Positions 45,501-56,234 of a stretch of DNA of 64,000 nt are shown piece by piece. The notes beneath the pieces are model-generated. The model searched no databases. It was not told the origin of the DNA and saw only the letters and a list, made by a program, of their open reading frames with translations. Position numbers and translations under genes: made by a program. This DNA comes from Neurospora crassa OR74A. Taxonomy: Eukaryota > Ascomycota > Sordariomycetes > Sordariales > Sordariaceae. Every line of letters starts with the position of its first letter. Position 1 is the stretch's first letter. The stretch covers positions 8,411,917 through 8,475,916 of the forward strand of contig NC_026501.1 in assembly GCF_000182925.2 (NCBI RefSeq), read 5' to 3'.

Positions 45501-46434
45501 CCACTGCACCATGTCCTTGGGCCCAAAAAGGCTTAGTCCGCGGGACGGTCCGCTGTGGAGTTCATCGATTGTCGTTCCCGTCGGCAAAAGCTGGGACCCA
45601 CCTGCGCACTCTACACTAGGAACCGCAGGTTTTGGCGTACTACAGTACCTACGTACATGGACTGAGAGTGAGTTCAAGCTTGACATCTGATCGAAAATTT
45701 CCGGAAATCGAATGGCTCAGACTTTCCGGGAACAGTACACCTAGGAGTTCAAGGTGGCTGTACCTCAGCTTTGCGATCAACGGTTTGAAGGGCCCTGGAC
45801 TTGTTCCCTTGCTTAGCAGTGACTTATATGTGCCTTGTGAGCTTTCCTTCTTGTTCTTTCCATCTGATAAGAAATGTACCTGCGTCGTCGGCGAAACACG
45901 CATGTAATCGTGAATTATGTACTTAGTTGCATCTGCCACATGCGCATGTGATGATGCTTTTACAGTTGCCGCTCAAGATGGCATGTACAAGCGTGCTTGT
46001 GCATGAAGCTTTACCGTACTAAAAAGGACCAAGACTGAGCGAGCAGTAAAGCATTGTTATGCGTACCTGCGTATGGAATTATGATTGTAGCCGGATAGGG
46101 GTAGATCTGTCATTCTTAGCAGTAGGTATTGTTTCTCAGGATTTATCCGAATCGTTGAAGAGATGATCGAGCCTACCGGCCAACTCATGCGCTTCATCAT
46201 CAGAGTTTGGACCCACTTTCAACATCACAGCAAGTAGGGATCTCTGTAGCAGTGACAACCAGAGATACGACATCACACGTCGAAGCAGAAGTTGGCTGGC
46301 GAGGAAAAAAGTATACTCCATCTCCAATGGTATCAGTCAACAACTCTGTTTTTCTCCAGGTCTAGATTCTAGTAGTGATAGACAAACGCCAACATGATCA
46401 TTCACTATTATCTCATGACTCGGTAAGAGATCAT
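42572..46434. other. 3.9-kb intergenic region between LYS2 and zuotin
   Basis: The LYS2 promoter occupies the left end. The inverted-repeat element is at 42886-43370. From 43400 to 46430 I see no gene, RNA or repeat; open frames are all short and unlike known proteins. Confidence 0.45.
42886..43370. repeat. Imperfect inverted-repeat element with telomere-like tips and paired 22-bp units
   Basis: The left arm (about 42995-43118) and the reverse complement of the right arm (about 43345-43232) align over ~120 bp. Shared blocks include GGGGGCCG, GTATGAATG/GTGTGAATG and AGGTGGTTTT, at roughly 70% identity by eye. TTAGGGTTAG occurs three times at a 13-bp period on the left (42958, 42971, 42984). 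Its complement is at 43360 on the right, next to a variant. A 22-bp unit with core GGATAAATCGACTGTGT occurs twice in tandem at 42886-42929, and twice in inverse orientation at 43181-43224, where one copy is diverged. The centre has a small hairpin, CCAAGA/TCTTGG. I see no transposase. It could be a non-autonomous element or transposed subtelomeric sequence. Confidence 0.75.
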
Positions 46435-47846
46435 TTAAGCAGAAAGAGCCTTGAGGTCACCGGCGTTGATCTTGCCGGCACCGACAAGGCGGGCGGCCTC
46501 CTCGTTCCAGACAGCCTTGATCTCGTCAGCGACCTTGAGGTTGTTGAGCTTGCCAGCGAGGGCAGCGATCTCATCGGGATCGATCTTGGCCTGGATAAGC
46601 TCAACGTCACCGAGAACGGCATCGATGGTGGCAACAGAAGCATCGCCCTCAACGAAGTAGTTGGCATCCTTGACGGAGCCACGGAGGACACGCTTGTTCT
46701 TCTTAACAGCGTTCTTAGCAGCCTCCTTGGCCTTCTTGCTTGCCTCACGGTCCGCCTTGGCCTTCTCCTCGGCCTCCTTAGCGGCAGCCTCCTCAGCAGC
46801 CTTCTTGGCAGCAGCCTCCTCAGCGGCCTTCTTCTCGGCAGCCTCCTTCTCGAGCCTCTTCTTGTTCTTGGCGGCGTTGGCCTCCTGGCGGAACTTCTTG
46901 ATACGCTCATCGGCGGCCGAGCAGTCATCGAGCAGCTTGCGGAGACGAGCATTGTCCTCAGCCTTTCTCTTCTTGCGGGTGTTGAGGTTCTTGCGCTCGG
47001 TGTGGCGTCTCTGGTCGCGGGACTCGCTGTCATCGGGAACATCCTCATCGAGGTACTCGAACGACCTCCAGCTGTCGAAGTTGTAGAAGAAGTTGTAGAA
47101 GTTCTCGACCTCTTCGCGGGTAGAGTTCTCGTTGCCGAAGCTGGGGACGGGCTGGGTGTTGCTGAAACGGCCCTCAGCCTTGAAGACGTTGCCCCAGAGC
47201 TTGTAGAAGTTGCCCTTTTGGAGCTGCTTCTTGGTGGGGGGTTCGACATCGGCTTCCTCATCAACAGAATCGAACTGGCGGCGCTTGATGGGGTCGAGGA
47301 GGACCTCGGTGGCCTTCTGGATGCACTTGAAGAAGTTGTCGTCCTCGGTGCGGCCAGCGGCGGCCTTCTTATCGGGGTGGTGCTTGAGGACCTTCTTGCG
47401 GTGAGCGCGCTTGATCTGCTCCTCGGTGGCCCTCCAGCGGTACTTGGAAAGGCCGAGAACCTTGTAGTGATCTTGTTGCTGTATACGGGGCAATCAGGTT
47501 AGCTGTCAAGGTCTTGCGTGGCGTGATACACCATTACACGCTGAGCACTAACCTTCCAGTCCTTGGCGTCGCGAGAGAGCATCATGGGGTCCTCGGGCTC
47601 GCTGAGGTCGCTCTCATTGTCCTCCTCGACGTTCTTGGCACGCTCCTGGGCCTGAATACGGTCATCCTCGGAGAAGGTGCGCTTGTGGCGGGCGCGGCGG
47701 GCGTGGGCGAGGAAGTGAGGGCCGACGGGCTCGATGGTGCGCTGGGTGGCCTCGTTCTGGGCAATCTTGCCGATGGGCTTGAAGTCCTTCTCGGCGGTCC
47801 AGCCCTCAGGGAGGGTGGGGAGAGGAAGGGGAACCACAGTAGTCAT
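46435..47846 (-). CDS. zuo1: Zuotin, ribosome-associated J-protein (445 aa, one intron)
   Basis: Zuotin pairs with the Hsp70 Ssz1 in the ribosome-associated complex and stimulates Ssb on nascent chains. Exons on the minus strand are 47846-47553 and 47478-46435, with a 74-nt intron between DWK and QQDHYKVLG. The N-terminus (to ~98) has the family segment RRARHKRTFSEDDR. The J domain covers ~99-170, with the HPD motif at 132-134 (KHHPDKK). The zuotin homology region follows: FDSVDEEADVEPPTKKQLQKG, FYKLWGNVFKAEGRFS and VENFYNFFYNFDSWRSFEYLDED. A long Lys/Glu/Ala-rich charged helix (~270-345) is the ribosome-binding middle domain, and a compact helical C-terminus ends the protein. Length fits fungal zuotins. 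The gene is divergent from MZM1, with 377 bp between the starts. Confidence 0.95.
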
Positions 47847-48223
47847 TTTTGCGGCCGATGATGAGGATGGTGATGGTTGGGTTGGGAGACAGTGACAGGC
47901 GCAGGAACCAGAAGCTTGTATAGGCGGGGCCCCTCTGTTGTCTTTTTACCGACGGAATTCTGGAAATTTTTCGATGGCTAAGCTCCCCACATCTTGCTTA
48001 TCGACCGCCAATCACAATCATCGCAACTCCAAGTCCACTCCGGCCGGCAAGCCTACCCGGTCCTGGGCGACATTTTTGGAGGTCGCATTGCCGTCACTGC
48101 AACTGTTTCCAGACAAGCCTTGAATCTTTTTGTTAGACCGGAAGTTGGCGATACAATACTATTTACTTTCTTTAGAACCTGCATTCCCTTGCATGACCCT
48201 CGTTTACCAGCAGTATTGTCAAC
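47847..48223. promoter_or_regulatory. 377-bp divergent promoter region between zuotin and MZM1
   Basis: No ORF of interest. Both start codons face away from it, so both promoters must lie in or near this stretch. I do not see a TATA box close to either gene. Confidence 0.5.
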
Positions 48224-48710
48224 ATGTCTGCCCTTCAAGCCTACCGTCACCTCATGCGCGCCGCGAGAGTTGCCTTTGATGGTACGATGTTCCCCTGCAG
48301 TCTCCTTGGTGCATCCGCCGGCCCATGTAGCTCCCCGGACTGACCGGCATGTGCCACTATCTTAGGCGATAACCGCACCCTTACGGCCGCCTACGAGTCC
48401 ATCCGCCGTGGTTTCCGCGAGAACCAGAACGTTCCCGCCAACGATCCTACGATTGCGCCTGCGATTGCGCATGCCGAGGAAGTTGCCAGCTTTTTGAGAT
48501 CCAATGTCGTCCAGGGCCGTAAGGACGGCGAGACCTACAGTGAGCGAAGTCTAGGGGTGCTCGAGTCATATACAGAATATGGTTGCTGACTCCATGTTCG
48601 TTGCAGAGCTACGGATTCACCAGGACACCGAGCGCGGCGACAACGATACCATCAAGCTAGGCAACCAGACCATCAAGATCGGCGGCGAGCAGAAGTGCTG
48701 CTCGGCATAA
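48224..48710 (+). CDS. mzm1: Mitochondrial zinc maintenance protein 1, LYR-family (111 aa, two introns)
   Basis: Mzm1 is a matrix LYR protein that chaperones the Rieske Fe-S subunit during complex III assembly. Exons 48224-48281, 48366-48539 and 48607-48710 join in frame to 112 codons. The LYR-type helix opens the protein, ALQAYRHLMRAARVAF, with AYR for LYR as in other fungal Mzm1. Then come YESIRRGFRENQNV, IAHAEEVASFLRSNVVQG and the C-terminal LRIHQDTERGDNDTIKLG. The short length is normal. Because the first exon is only 58 nt, the gene is easy to miss without splicing. It is convergent with SLT11 (~260 bp between stops). Confidence 0.9.
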
Positions 48711-48974
48711 GTGAATACAAAACCATGGTTGGATAACACAAGGATTTTGGAAGCTCAAGTTCGTGAGAACGTAATGGGACAACAGGACAGTGCCGTTGCC
48801 CGTGTATATGTATAAATCATCAATGATACCCCTCAATGTAGAAAACTAGTGGAAGAGACCATGCGATATCAGGAAATGCAACGTATCCGAGATACCCTGA
48901 GCCCAAACCCCAAATCATAATAGCCTCCGAACGCCTTGCAATACCATGATTAATAAGCACTTTTCTGACCCCGC

Positions 48975-50132
48975 TTAGTTGCCAGAGAGACTGGCGTACT
49001 GTACGTCTGCCGCACCGGGCGGCGCTGCGATAGTGAGGTTAGATGCGTCGTCTTTCTGCGCTCCTGATGCGCCACCCTGGGCATTTTGTCCCCCGATCGC
49101 CTTTTGGCCACCTGTCTTTTGACCACTGCCAAAGGCCGACCGACCATCTCGTAGCATCTCCGAACGCTGTTCCTTGTTCATTGTTCCCAACGCCTTGGGC
49201 ACGCTCCATCTAACTCTCAAGGGGCATCCGGCAATGACAGCACGGCCTTTGCACTCCGCTGAAGCCTTCTCAGCAGCCTCCCGAGTCTCGTAGTTGACGA
49301 ACGCGGCATGCGACATGTGCGACACCACCAGCGACTTGATCTTTCCGAACGCCTTGAAGAAGTCGCGAATCTTGAACTCAGGCAGATCATCTTCGATACC
49401 GGTGACGAAGAGGGACATTATGCTCTTGTCGGCCGGTGGCAGCCAGTCCTTGGGTCCCGGAGGAGGCGCCGGAGCTGCGTTGGGTCTTCGTCCGCCGCCG
49501 GGTCTGGCGCCAGCAGCTGCGGCCGCCCTGGAATCTCTCGTGCGAATCGGACCAACCCCACCAACACCGGCTCCCACAGCAGGATTGCCTCCCGTCGCCC
49601 GTCCTGCGCCACTCGATGATCCGTTAACGGGGTTACCCTCCTCGTCGACCTCCCTGCCCTTCCTGAAATAGGGCTTGCTTTGTGCCAGCCTCCTAAGCAG
49701 CTCTCTGGCTTTTTCGTCCGCCTTCTCGTACTCCTCTACACCAGCTCTTCCTTCTTCAATCGCGCGCTCGTTGTTTTGGGCAAAGTACTCGCGGTTGATT
49801 TCGCTCTGCGGTCCGGGGGCCACAAGTTCGAGGGCCTTGTCTCTGATGATGATGGGCAGACCGAACTGAAGATCGAGGATGCAGCATTGGCAGGCGTTCT
49901 TGAGGCGAGCGCAGGTGAGGCAGATGTTGGTGCGCTTCTTGCGGGCGTGAGCGCGATCGGCGGCCCAGCTGAAGACGGTGAACGGGCGGGTGCAAAGCTT
50001 GCATTCGGCACCGTAGTCTTCCTTGAGCATTTTGACGTAAGGGTTCTCGGGCAGGCAGTTTTCGCAAACGGAGGGGAAGTCGGTCGCCTCCCAACCGGAG
50101 CGGTTAAGATCGTGTTTGATTTGCGGCGGCAT
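48975..50132 (-). CDS. slt11: Pre-mRNA-splicing factor SLT11/ECM2 (RBM22-like), 385 aa
   Basis: Slt11/Ecm2, related to human RBM22, helps form the U2/U6 helix in the spliceosome. A single exon. The start MPPQIKHDLNRSGWEATDFP matches the conserved beginning of the family; the frame stays open upstream, but that part is His-rich leader sequence. Zinc-binding cysteines occur as CENC (23-26), CKLC (44-47), CLTC (71-74) and CQCC (81-84). A charged linker (SKPYFRKGREVDEEGNP) and a Gly/Ala/Pro-rich spacer follow. The RRM covers ~238-312, with LFVTGI and the variant RNP1 AAFVNYE. The tail is Gly/Gln-rich. The gene is divergent from ERG6. Confidence 0.92.
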   Translation of the reverse strand: MPPQIKHDLNRSGWEATDFPSVCENCLPENPYVKMLKEDYGAECKLCTRPFTVFSWAADRAHARKKRTNICLTCARLKNACQCCILDLQFGLPIIIRDKALELVAPGPQSEINREYFAQNNERAIEEGRAGVEEYEKADEKARELLRRLAQSKPYFRKGREVDEEGNPVNGSSSGAGRATGGNPAVGAGVGGVGPIRTRDSRAAAAAGARPGGGRRPNAAPAPPPGPKDWLPPADKSIMSLFVTGIEDDLPEFKIRDFFKAFGKIKSLVVSHMSHAAFVNYETREAAEKASAECKGRAVIAGCPLRVRWSVPKALGTMNKEQRSEMLRDGRSAFGSGQKTGGQKAIGGQNAQGGASGAQKDDASNLTIAAPPGAADVQYASLSGN

Positions 50133-50981
50133 ATCGGGATCGATGCAGAATTTTGATGAGTTGAATACGCGTTGAAGGTCGAATAGTGACGCGATGGTTG
50201 GCGGCGGGTGGTGTACGCAGTGGTGATGATGATGATCTGGAAACTTGCGACTTTCAACGAACGGTGACCTGCGTAAGTTCGGGCCCTTCTCTTTCCTTGT
50301 CCAGACGTTCACGGTGCTTATCAGAACTCTTATCAATCAATGTGGCGTAATTACGCCACGTCCTCTGTTACACGCGTTACGATGTGCGCGTAAGAAACTT
50401 GGCCGTGGCTTAAGCTCAACTGAGCATCCCCCACAAGTCGGATTGGTATTCGTATTCGGGATTTTGAGTGCACGGGCGCGGGGGGCGAGAACATCCCGAA
50501 CCTTCACGTGGATTTCGAATTCGAATTCGCATGTTTCGAGTGCTTCTTCACCCAATTCGCTGGCGCCAAGTTTCAAGGTCGCAACGGTTCAACCCGAAAG
50601 CTGAAAGGGGGGGTGGATCTTTCAGATTGGCCGACGCCATTCTGTGGGGCGCTCAGACCAATTGGCGATTGAGATGCGCCTATTCTGTGGATGGACTACA
50701 GCAGCTATCGCATGCTATCGTTGTACACCCTGGCATAGCTCTTATCCAGGGGTAATTGCAAGGTGCCAGGGCAGCAGCACGAGGAGGAGGAAAGGGGTCC
50801 GGGGTCGTGGCCTTTTTTTTTGTTTATATTGGAGGATCCCGACTGACCGCAACGTGTTGTTGTCTTCTGCTTGTTCGTGCCAATCCCATCTTCATTTCTT
50901 CCCCTCATTCAACAACTCGCGAGATCTTCGCCTTCCTCCGCAATCCTCTCCCCGTTCAACACCATAATTCACCCCGCCAAA
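50133..50981. promoter_or_regulatory. 849-bp divergent region between SLT11 and ERG6
   Basis: The right ~200 bases are C/T-rich and lead to AAAATGCC, typical of a highly expressed fungal gene's leader. No coding ORF is supported and no clear TATA box is seen. Confidence 0.45.
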
Positions 50982-52198
50982 ATGCCTTCCACCATTGCCC
51001 TCGAGAAGGAGGACCACCAGCGTGATGCTGAGTTCAAGAAGGTCATGCACGGCGACTCGGCCAAGGCCGCTGGCGGTGTCGCTGCTCTGCTGAAGAAGAA
51101 CACCGAGGCTCAGCAGATTGCCGTGGACGAGTACTTCAAGCACTTCGACAACAAGACTGCCGAGGCTGAGACCCAGGCTGATCGCGAGGCCCGTACTAAG
51201 GAGTACGCGACCTTGACCAGACAGTGAGTTCCCTCGCCTTGCCTCGCAAGATTCTTGCTTTGTGCGAACACGTGGAGACTGACAAACGCGTTTCCTGCAG
51301 CTACTACAACCTCGCGACCGATATTTACGAGTATGGCTGGGGCCAGTGCTTCCACTTCTGCCGTTACTCCCCCGGCGAGTCCTTCTACCAGGCTATTGCC
51401 CGCCACGAGCACTACCTCGCTGCCCAGATCGGCATCAAGAAGGACATGAAGGTTCTCGATGTCGGCTGTGGTGTCGGTGGCCCTGCGCGCGAAATCGCCA
51501 AGTTCACTGACGCCCACATCACCGGCCTGAACAACAACGACTACCAGATCGACCGCGCCACTCATTACGCTGTTCGCGATGGTCTCTCTGGTCAGCTCAA
51601 GTTCGTCAAGGGTGACTTTATGCAGATGTCCTTCCCCGACAACTCGTTCGATGCCGTATACGCCATTGAGGCCACCGTCCACGCTCCTAAGCTCGAGGGT
51701 GTCTACGGCGAGATCTACCGTGTCCTTAAGCCCGGCGGTACCTTTGGTGTCTATGAATGGCTCATGACTGACAACTACGATAACGACAACGTTGAGCACC
51801 GTGACATCCGTCTCGCCATCGAAGTCGGCAACGGTATCTCCAACATGGTGACCATCAGCGAGGGTCTCGCCGCCATGAAGAACGTCGGTTTCGAGCTCGT
51901 CCACCACGAGGATCTTGCCGATCGCAACGACCCCATGCCCTGGTACTGGCCCATTGCTGGTGAGCTCCGCTACATGCAGAGCTACCTCGACTTCTTCACC
52001 GTCGTCCGCATGACCCACACCGCCCGCCGCATCCTCCACGGTTTCGCCGGCATCCTCGAGACCGTCGGCCTTGCCCCCAAAGGTACCAAGAAGACCGCTG
52101 ACGCGCTTGCCCGCGGCGCCGATGGCCTCGTTGCCGGTGCCAAGAAGAAGCTCTTCACCCCCATGTACCTCATGGTTGGCAAGAAGCCCCTCAACTAA
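50982..52198 (+). CDS. erg6: Sterol 24-C-methyltransferase (ERG6), 379 aa, one intron
   Basis: Erg6 transfers a methyl group from S-adenosylmethionine to C-24 of zymosterol or lanosterol in ergosterol synthesis, at the ER or lipid droplets. Exons are 50982-51223 and 51301-52198; the 77-nt intron splits His81. The sterol-binding motif YEYGWGQCFHF (~90-100) and the SAM motif VLDVGCGVGGP (~132-142) are exact family signatures. Further family motifs are GLNNNDYQIDRA, GDFMQMSFPDNSFDAVYAIEATVHAP and YRVLKPGGTFGVYEW. The C-terminal sterol-methyltransferase domain is complete, ending MYLMVGKKPLN. Length is typical. Codon use is strongly C-ending, which suggests high expression and accounts for the long antisense frame opposite it. 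Confidence 0.97.
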
Positions 52199-53930
52199 AA
52201 GAAAGAAAAAATGTGCTTGAAACGATACCCCATATAATCATTTCCATTTCTTTGTACACTGTTTTAGGCGGGGATATAAGGTTTACATCAGGATCATCAT
52301 GAAGCGGATAAATCATAATGACACGGAGGGACGGCCACAAACTATTGCATTTATACGCTGATTTAATCAATAATTGCCGGTCACGCCGGGATTTTTGTTC
52401 GAAAGATTAGATTGGCTGCAGCAAGAGCCAGCAAGAGACCGGACGTTAGAGTTGGCTAGGTAGTTTACGACGTCGTGTACAATGACCTGTATGAATGAAC
52501 CTAATATACTCTTTCTTGACTACCACTTCTTTCAGGCACAAAGCAAACCGCCCCTTTCATGTTTGTTTAGTGAATCGTTGTTGGACAGGTTTTCACAGCC
52601 AGTGCGCAACGCCGAGGCCCAGACGGTAAGTATGATGAGCCCGAGTACTAACATGGTAGCATTTGTGAGACACCGACTCCGGCGGTTCATCTCACTCACT
52701 CACGGTGTTCCTGTTCATCTGCGGCGCGGCTTCGGCGCATTGTGTATTTGCCCCAACGGACTTTGCTGTATCGGTTATAGTAACGTGTTAGACAGGTTCT
52801 TGAGATACAAACCTTCTCCAACTCTAAAGGGGCCGGCAAGGAGCACATTGGTGTCTTTTTGGAAGCTCAAAACCAGGCCTGAACTATGAATTGTATCAGT
52901 TACATCAGGTCGACGCATTTCTATCAAAAGGGAATCGCGGTGCTGATAGCTGGGACCCTTCAGGCTATGACGAGCCTGACGAGGTCTCATGCTAACGAAC
53001 GCCGCAGGGGTGTATCGGAGAGGAGGGGCAGCAATCCACTTTCAACGCCGTCAGATCCACGACGACAAGGCAAAGAGTTGCCGATGTTTTCCTGTGCCAA
53101 TGCCGCCATATATTTGTAATGCATCTTCGCCCTCACTTAGTTCCCATTCATTAAAGTCTCTGAATCACTTTGAGGGATGGTAAATGTGTACTTTGCATGC
53201 TGCCAATCCTGTGAAAGCTCCGATGCCAGCCGGCATTACCCACTGCTTATGAGCTAAACGAGCTTGCTTATCGTGAGCGACGCGGGATCGTGAGGGGAGT
53301 CGCGGCGTTGCAGGGTTGTCTCTCCAAAATCGATTGCCTCCGCAGCTGTCATTGCAGTGGGCCAGGGCTTGTCGTCGAAGGCGTGCAGGGTGTGTCGAGC
53401 CAATTGAGGGGCCAGGACACGCGCGAAACTGTCATGGATGGCCCATTTGCTAGGCCTTTTGTAAGCTAGCGCCGAGGAAGCGTTGGGGTTCAACGCTCCA
53501 GCTGTGAGAAAAAGCTCGAGTGCGGCGCGGCGTAACTAACGAAAGCTGGATCCAAGCTCCCTATCTTTTGATGGCGGATGGTGCAAGGCCCAAAAAAATC
53601 CCTCCCGCTCTCTGGCGAAAAAAAAAAAGCTGCGCCTGCTTTTCTGGTCATCATCATCCCCAACCTGACACTTTGCTCTCAACAGTCAGCCAACTGCCTT
53701 CTTTCCCCGTCCTCACCTCTCCCTTTCCCGGCTCAAAGCACAAGTTGCGCGCTGCAGTCGACACCGACGGCAGGAAACTACTAATCCGCAACCCTCCATA
53801 TCCAAACCCCTTCCTTCCAATTACTCCGCACTGTCGGCTAGTCAGTGCACTGCATTATTCTTGACCTGAGTCGGGACACCCTCTTTTTCTCCATATTTTC
53901 TCCAATCCACGAACAACCAAGCACCCAGCC
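52199..53930. other. 1.7-kb intergenic region between ERG6 and PDHB
   Basis: ERG6 3' region on the left; PDHB promoter on the right (C/T-rich leader from ~53700). Open frames at 52482-53180 and 53254-53493 show no known domain. No tRNA or repeat is seen. Confidence 0.45.
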
Positions 53931-55293
53931 ATGTCGCGCTATCTCCGACCCGCAGTCCGCCTGGCTGCCACGGCCTCGCGTGTCCAGGTTGCCCGTCCTG
54001 CCGCCCCGTCCTTCTTCAAGCCCGCCTCCGTGGCCGCTTTCCAAAAACGGACCTACGCCGATGCTCCCGCCGGAACCAAGGACTACACGGTCCGTGATGC
54101 CCTGAACGAGGCCTTGGCCGAGGAGCTTGAGGCCAACGACAAGGTGTTTGTCATGGGTGAGGAGGTTGCTCAGTACAATGGCGCATACAAGGTCACCAAG
54201 GGCCTACTAGATCGCTTCGGCGACAGGCGTGTTATCGACACACCCATCACCGAGATGGGCTTCACTGGTCTCGCCGTCGGCGCTGCTCTCAGCGGTCTTC
54301 ACCCCGTCGTAAGTACACTCTTAAGAAGGGACCCATCGTGACGCACACACCGGACCAGCCATGACTCGTAGAAGCTTGGATTCATCCTAAGCTATACCTC
54401 CAGCCCTACATCAGTTCAGCCCTATGGCTGCGACTACGCCCATGATAGTAACGACGGCCAGCAGCGGAACAGAAACAAACATTTAGCAGAAGCACACAAG
54501 CTGATCATGTTCCTTCTTCCCCAACATCTAGTGCGAGTTCATGACCTTCAACTTCGCTATGCAGTCCATCGACCACATCGTCAACTCTGCCGCCAAGACG
54601 CTCTACATGTCCGGCGGTATCCAGCCCTGCAACATCACCTTCCGCGGTCCCAACGGTTTTGCCGCCGGTGTCGCCGCCCAGCACTCGCAAGACTACAGCG
54701 CCTGGTACGGTTCCGTCCCTGGTCTCAAGGTCGTGTCCCCCTGGTCTGCTGAGGACGCCAAGGGTCTGCTTAAGGCGGCTATCCGCGACCCCAACCCGGT
54801 CATCGTGCTCGAGAACGAGCTCATGTACGGCCAGGTCTTCCCCATGTCCGAGGCCGCCCAGAAGGACGACTTCGTCATTCCCTTTGGCAAGGCCAAGATC
54901 GAGCGCGCCGGCAGCGACCTGACCATCGTGACCATGTCGCGCTGCGTCGGCCAGTCCATTGTCGCCGCTGAGGCTCTGAAGAAGAAGTACGGCGTTGAGG
55001 TTGAGGTTCTTAACCTGCGCTCCATCAAGCCCCTTGACTTGGACGCCATCCTCAAGTCCATCAAGAAGACGCACCGCCTCATGACGGTCGAGTCCGGCTT
55101 CCCCAGCTACGGTGTCGGTGCTGAGATCGTTGCCCTGGCTGTTGAGTACGGCTTCGATTTCCTCGATGCTCCTCCCCAGCGTGTCACCGGTGCCGATGTC
55201 CCTACGCCCTATGCCCAGGGGCTCGAGGAGATGGCCTTCCCTACTGAGTCTCTTATCGAGAACCACGCCGCCAAGCTTCTCAAGCTTATCTAA
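53931..55293 (+). CDS. pdb1: Pyruvate dehydrogenase E1 component beta subunit, mitochondrial (379 aa, one intron)
   Basis: E1 beta pairs with E1 alpha in the mitochondrial pyruvate dehydrogenase complex, which makes acetyl-CoA. Exons are 53931-54308 and 54532-55293, phase 0. The presequence is about 1-42 ([20 protein letters not shown]..., Arg/Ala-rich, acid-free). The transketolase pyrimidine-binding domain follows, with [54 protein letters not shown] and [17 protein letters not shown]. The transketolase C-terminal domain includes [20 protein letters not shown] and [18 protein letters not shown], and ends [11 protein letters not shown]. Length fits the family. The 223-nt intron is the longest coding-region intron in the window. 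Confidence 0.97.
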
Positions 55294-56234
55294 GTGGCTG
55301 TATAGGTGTGATAGGGTACGTTGGGTCTAGAAAAGACACGGGTAGGATGGGAAAAATACAAAAGCTACAAAGACTTCAGATGATTAGACTTAGCTTTTGA
55401 ATGTAATGATTGTGAATGCATTTGCGAAATGGCCTGGTGAACATTTTGTGGTTCGGAGCTGTATGTGTTGGAGAAATGGGTTGTGGAATACTGATGTCTT
55501 TCTCTGTTTTTTCTGTGCGCAATTCCTGTTTGATTACAAAGAGACAATGGTGACCTCGACAAAAGAATATCTGGACTGGCTAATCTGATGAAGTGATCAT
55601 CAGATTGTTATGGTGTCTTGCCCGTCTGTCATGGTCATGAGCATCACAGACCACACCATGATGGTACTCACAATCAGATAAATCATGACGACGGCTTATA
55701 TCTTCGCTATTTTGACGTACATCCGGTCATCCTCCTCTGTAACGACAGTGTCCTCCGCCCGGTCAGAGGCATATGCATAACCTGAGATACATGGTGTAGT
55801 ATTTCTTCCAGAATCCGATAAACGCTGATAATACTCGCACCAGTATCTTTAGTATTCTTCACCTTCCTTCGATGTTTTCGCTCGGGTATCCGGGTATCCC
55901 TCTCTACCAAACTGTGAAATGCAATAAACATACGTGAGCGCTTTTCTTTGAAACCCCCACAAAACAAAACAAAATCGAAAGGCAACTGATCCGCCCATTT
56001 GATTCCGGATCGCTTGGTTTCGTTGTCCCCAGATTCTTCACGTATAACTCCTATCAGACCATCTATGCGTGTCTCTTATTAGATCATAAGGTGAATGAGA
56101 ACCAGCTCAGACCCGAATTCCGGAAATGGCGAGCTTCCAAGCTTAAGAAAGCACGGAGAGATGCCTGGTTGAGATTGGCGAGTTGATCTTGGATTGAGGC
56201 ATACGCATCTGGGAACAGTGACCGTTCACTCCTG
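55294..56234. other. Convergent intergenic region between PDHB and the membrane protein gene
   Basis: 941 bp of 3' flanks. No gene, RNA or repeat is recognised. Confidence 0.5.

Noticed and set aside
46375-47502. A 375-codon plus-strand frame opposite zuotin
   Set aside because: Leu-rich low-complexity shadow of the Lys/Glu/Ala-rich zuotin helix, caused by codon bias.
50133-50336. In-frame upstream extension of SLT11 (68 codons)
   Set aside because: His-rich leader translation unlike the family; MPPQIKHDLN is the conserved start.
51110-52039. A 309-codon minus-strand frame opposite ERG6
   Set aside because: Codon-bias shadow of ERG6, which is unmistakable on the plus strand.
54505-55266. 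A 253-codon minus-strand frame opposite PDHB
   Set aside because: Codon-bias shadow; the plus strand encodes the conserved E1 beta C-terminal half.
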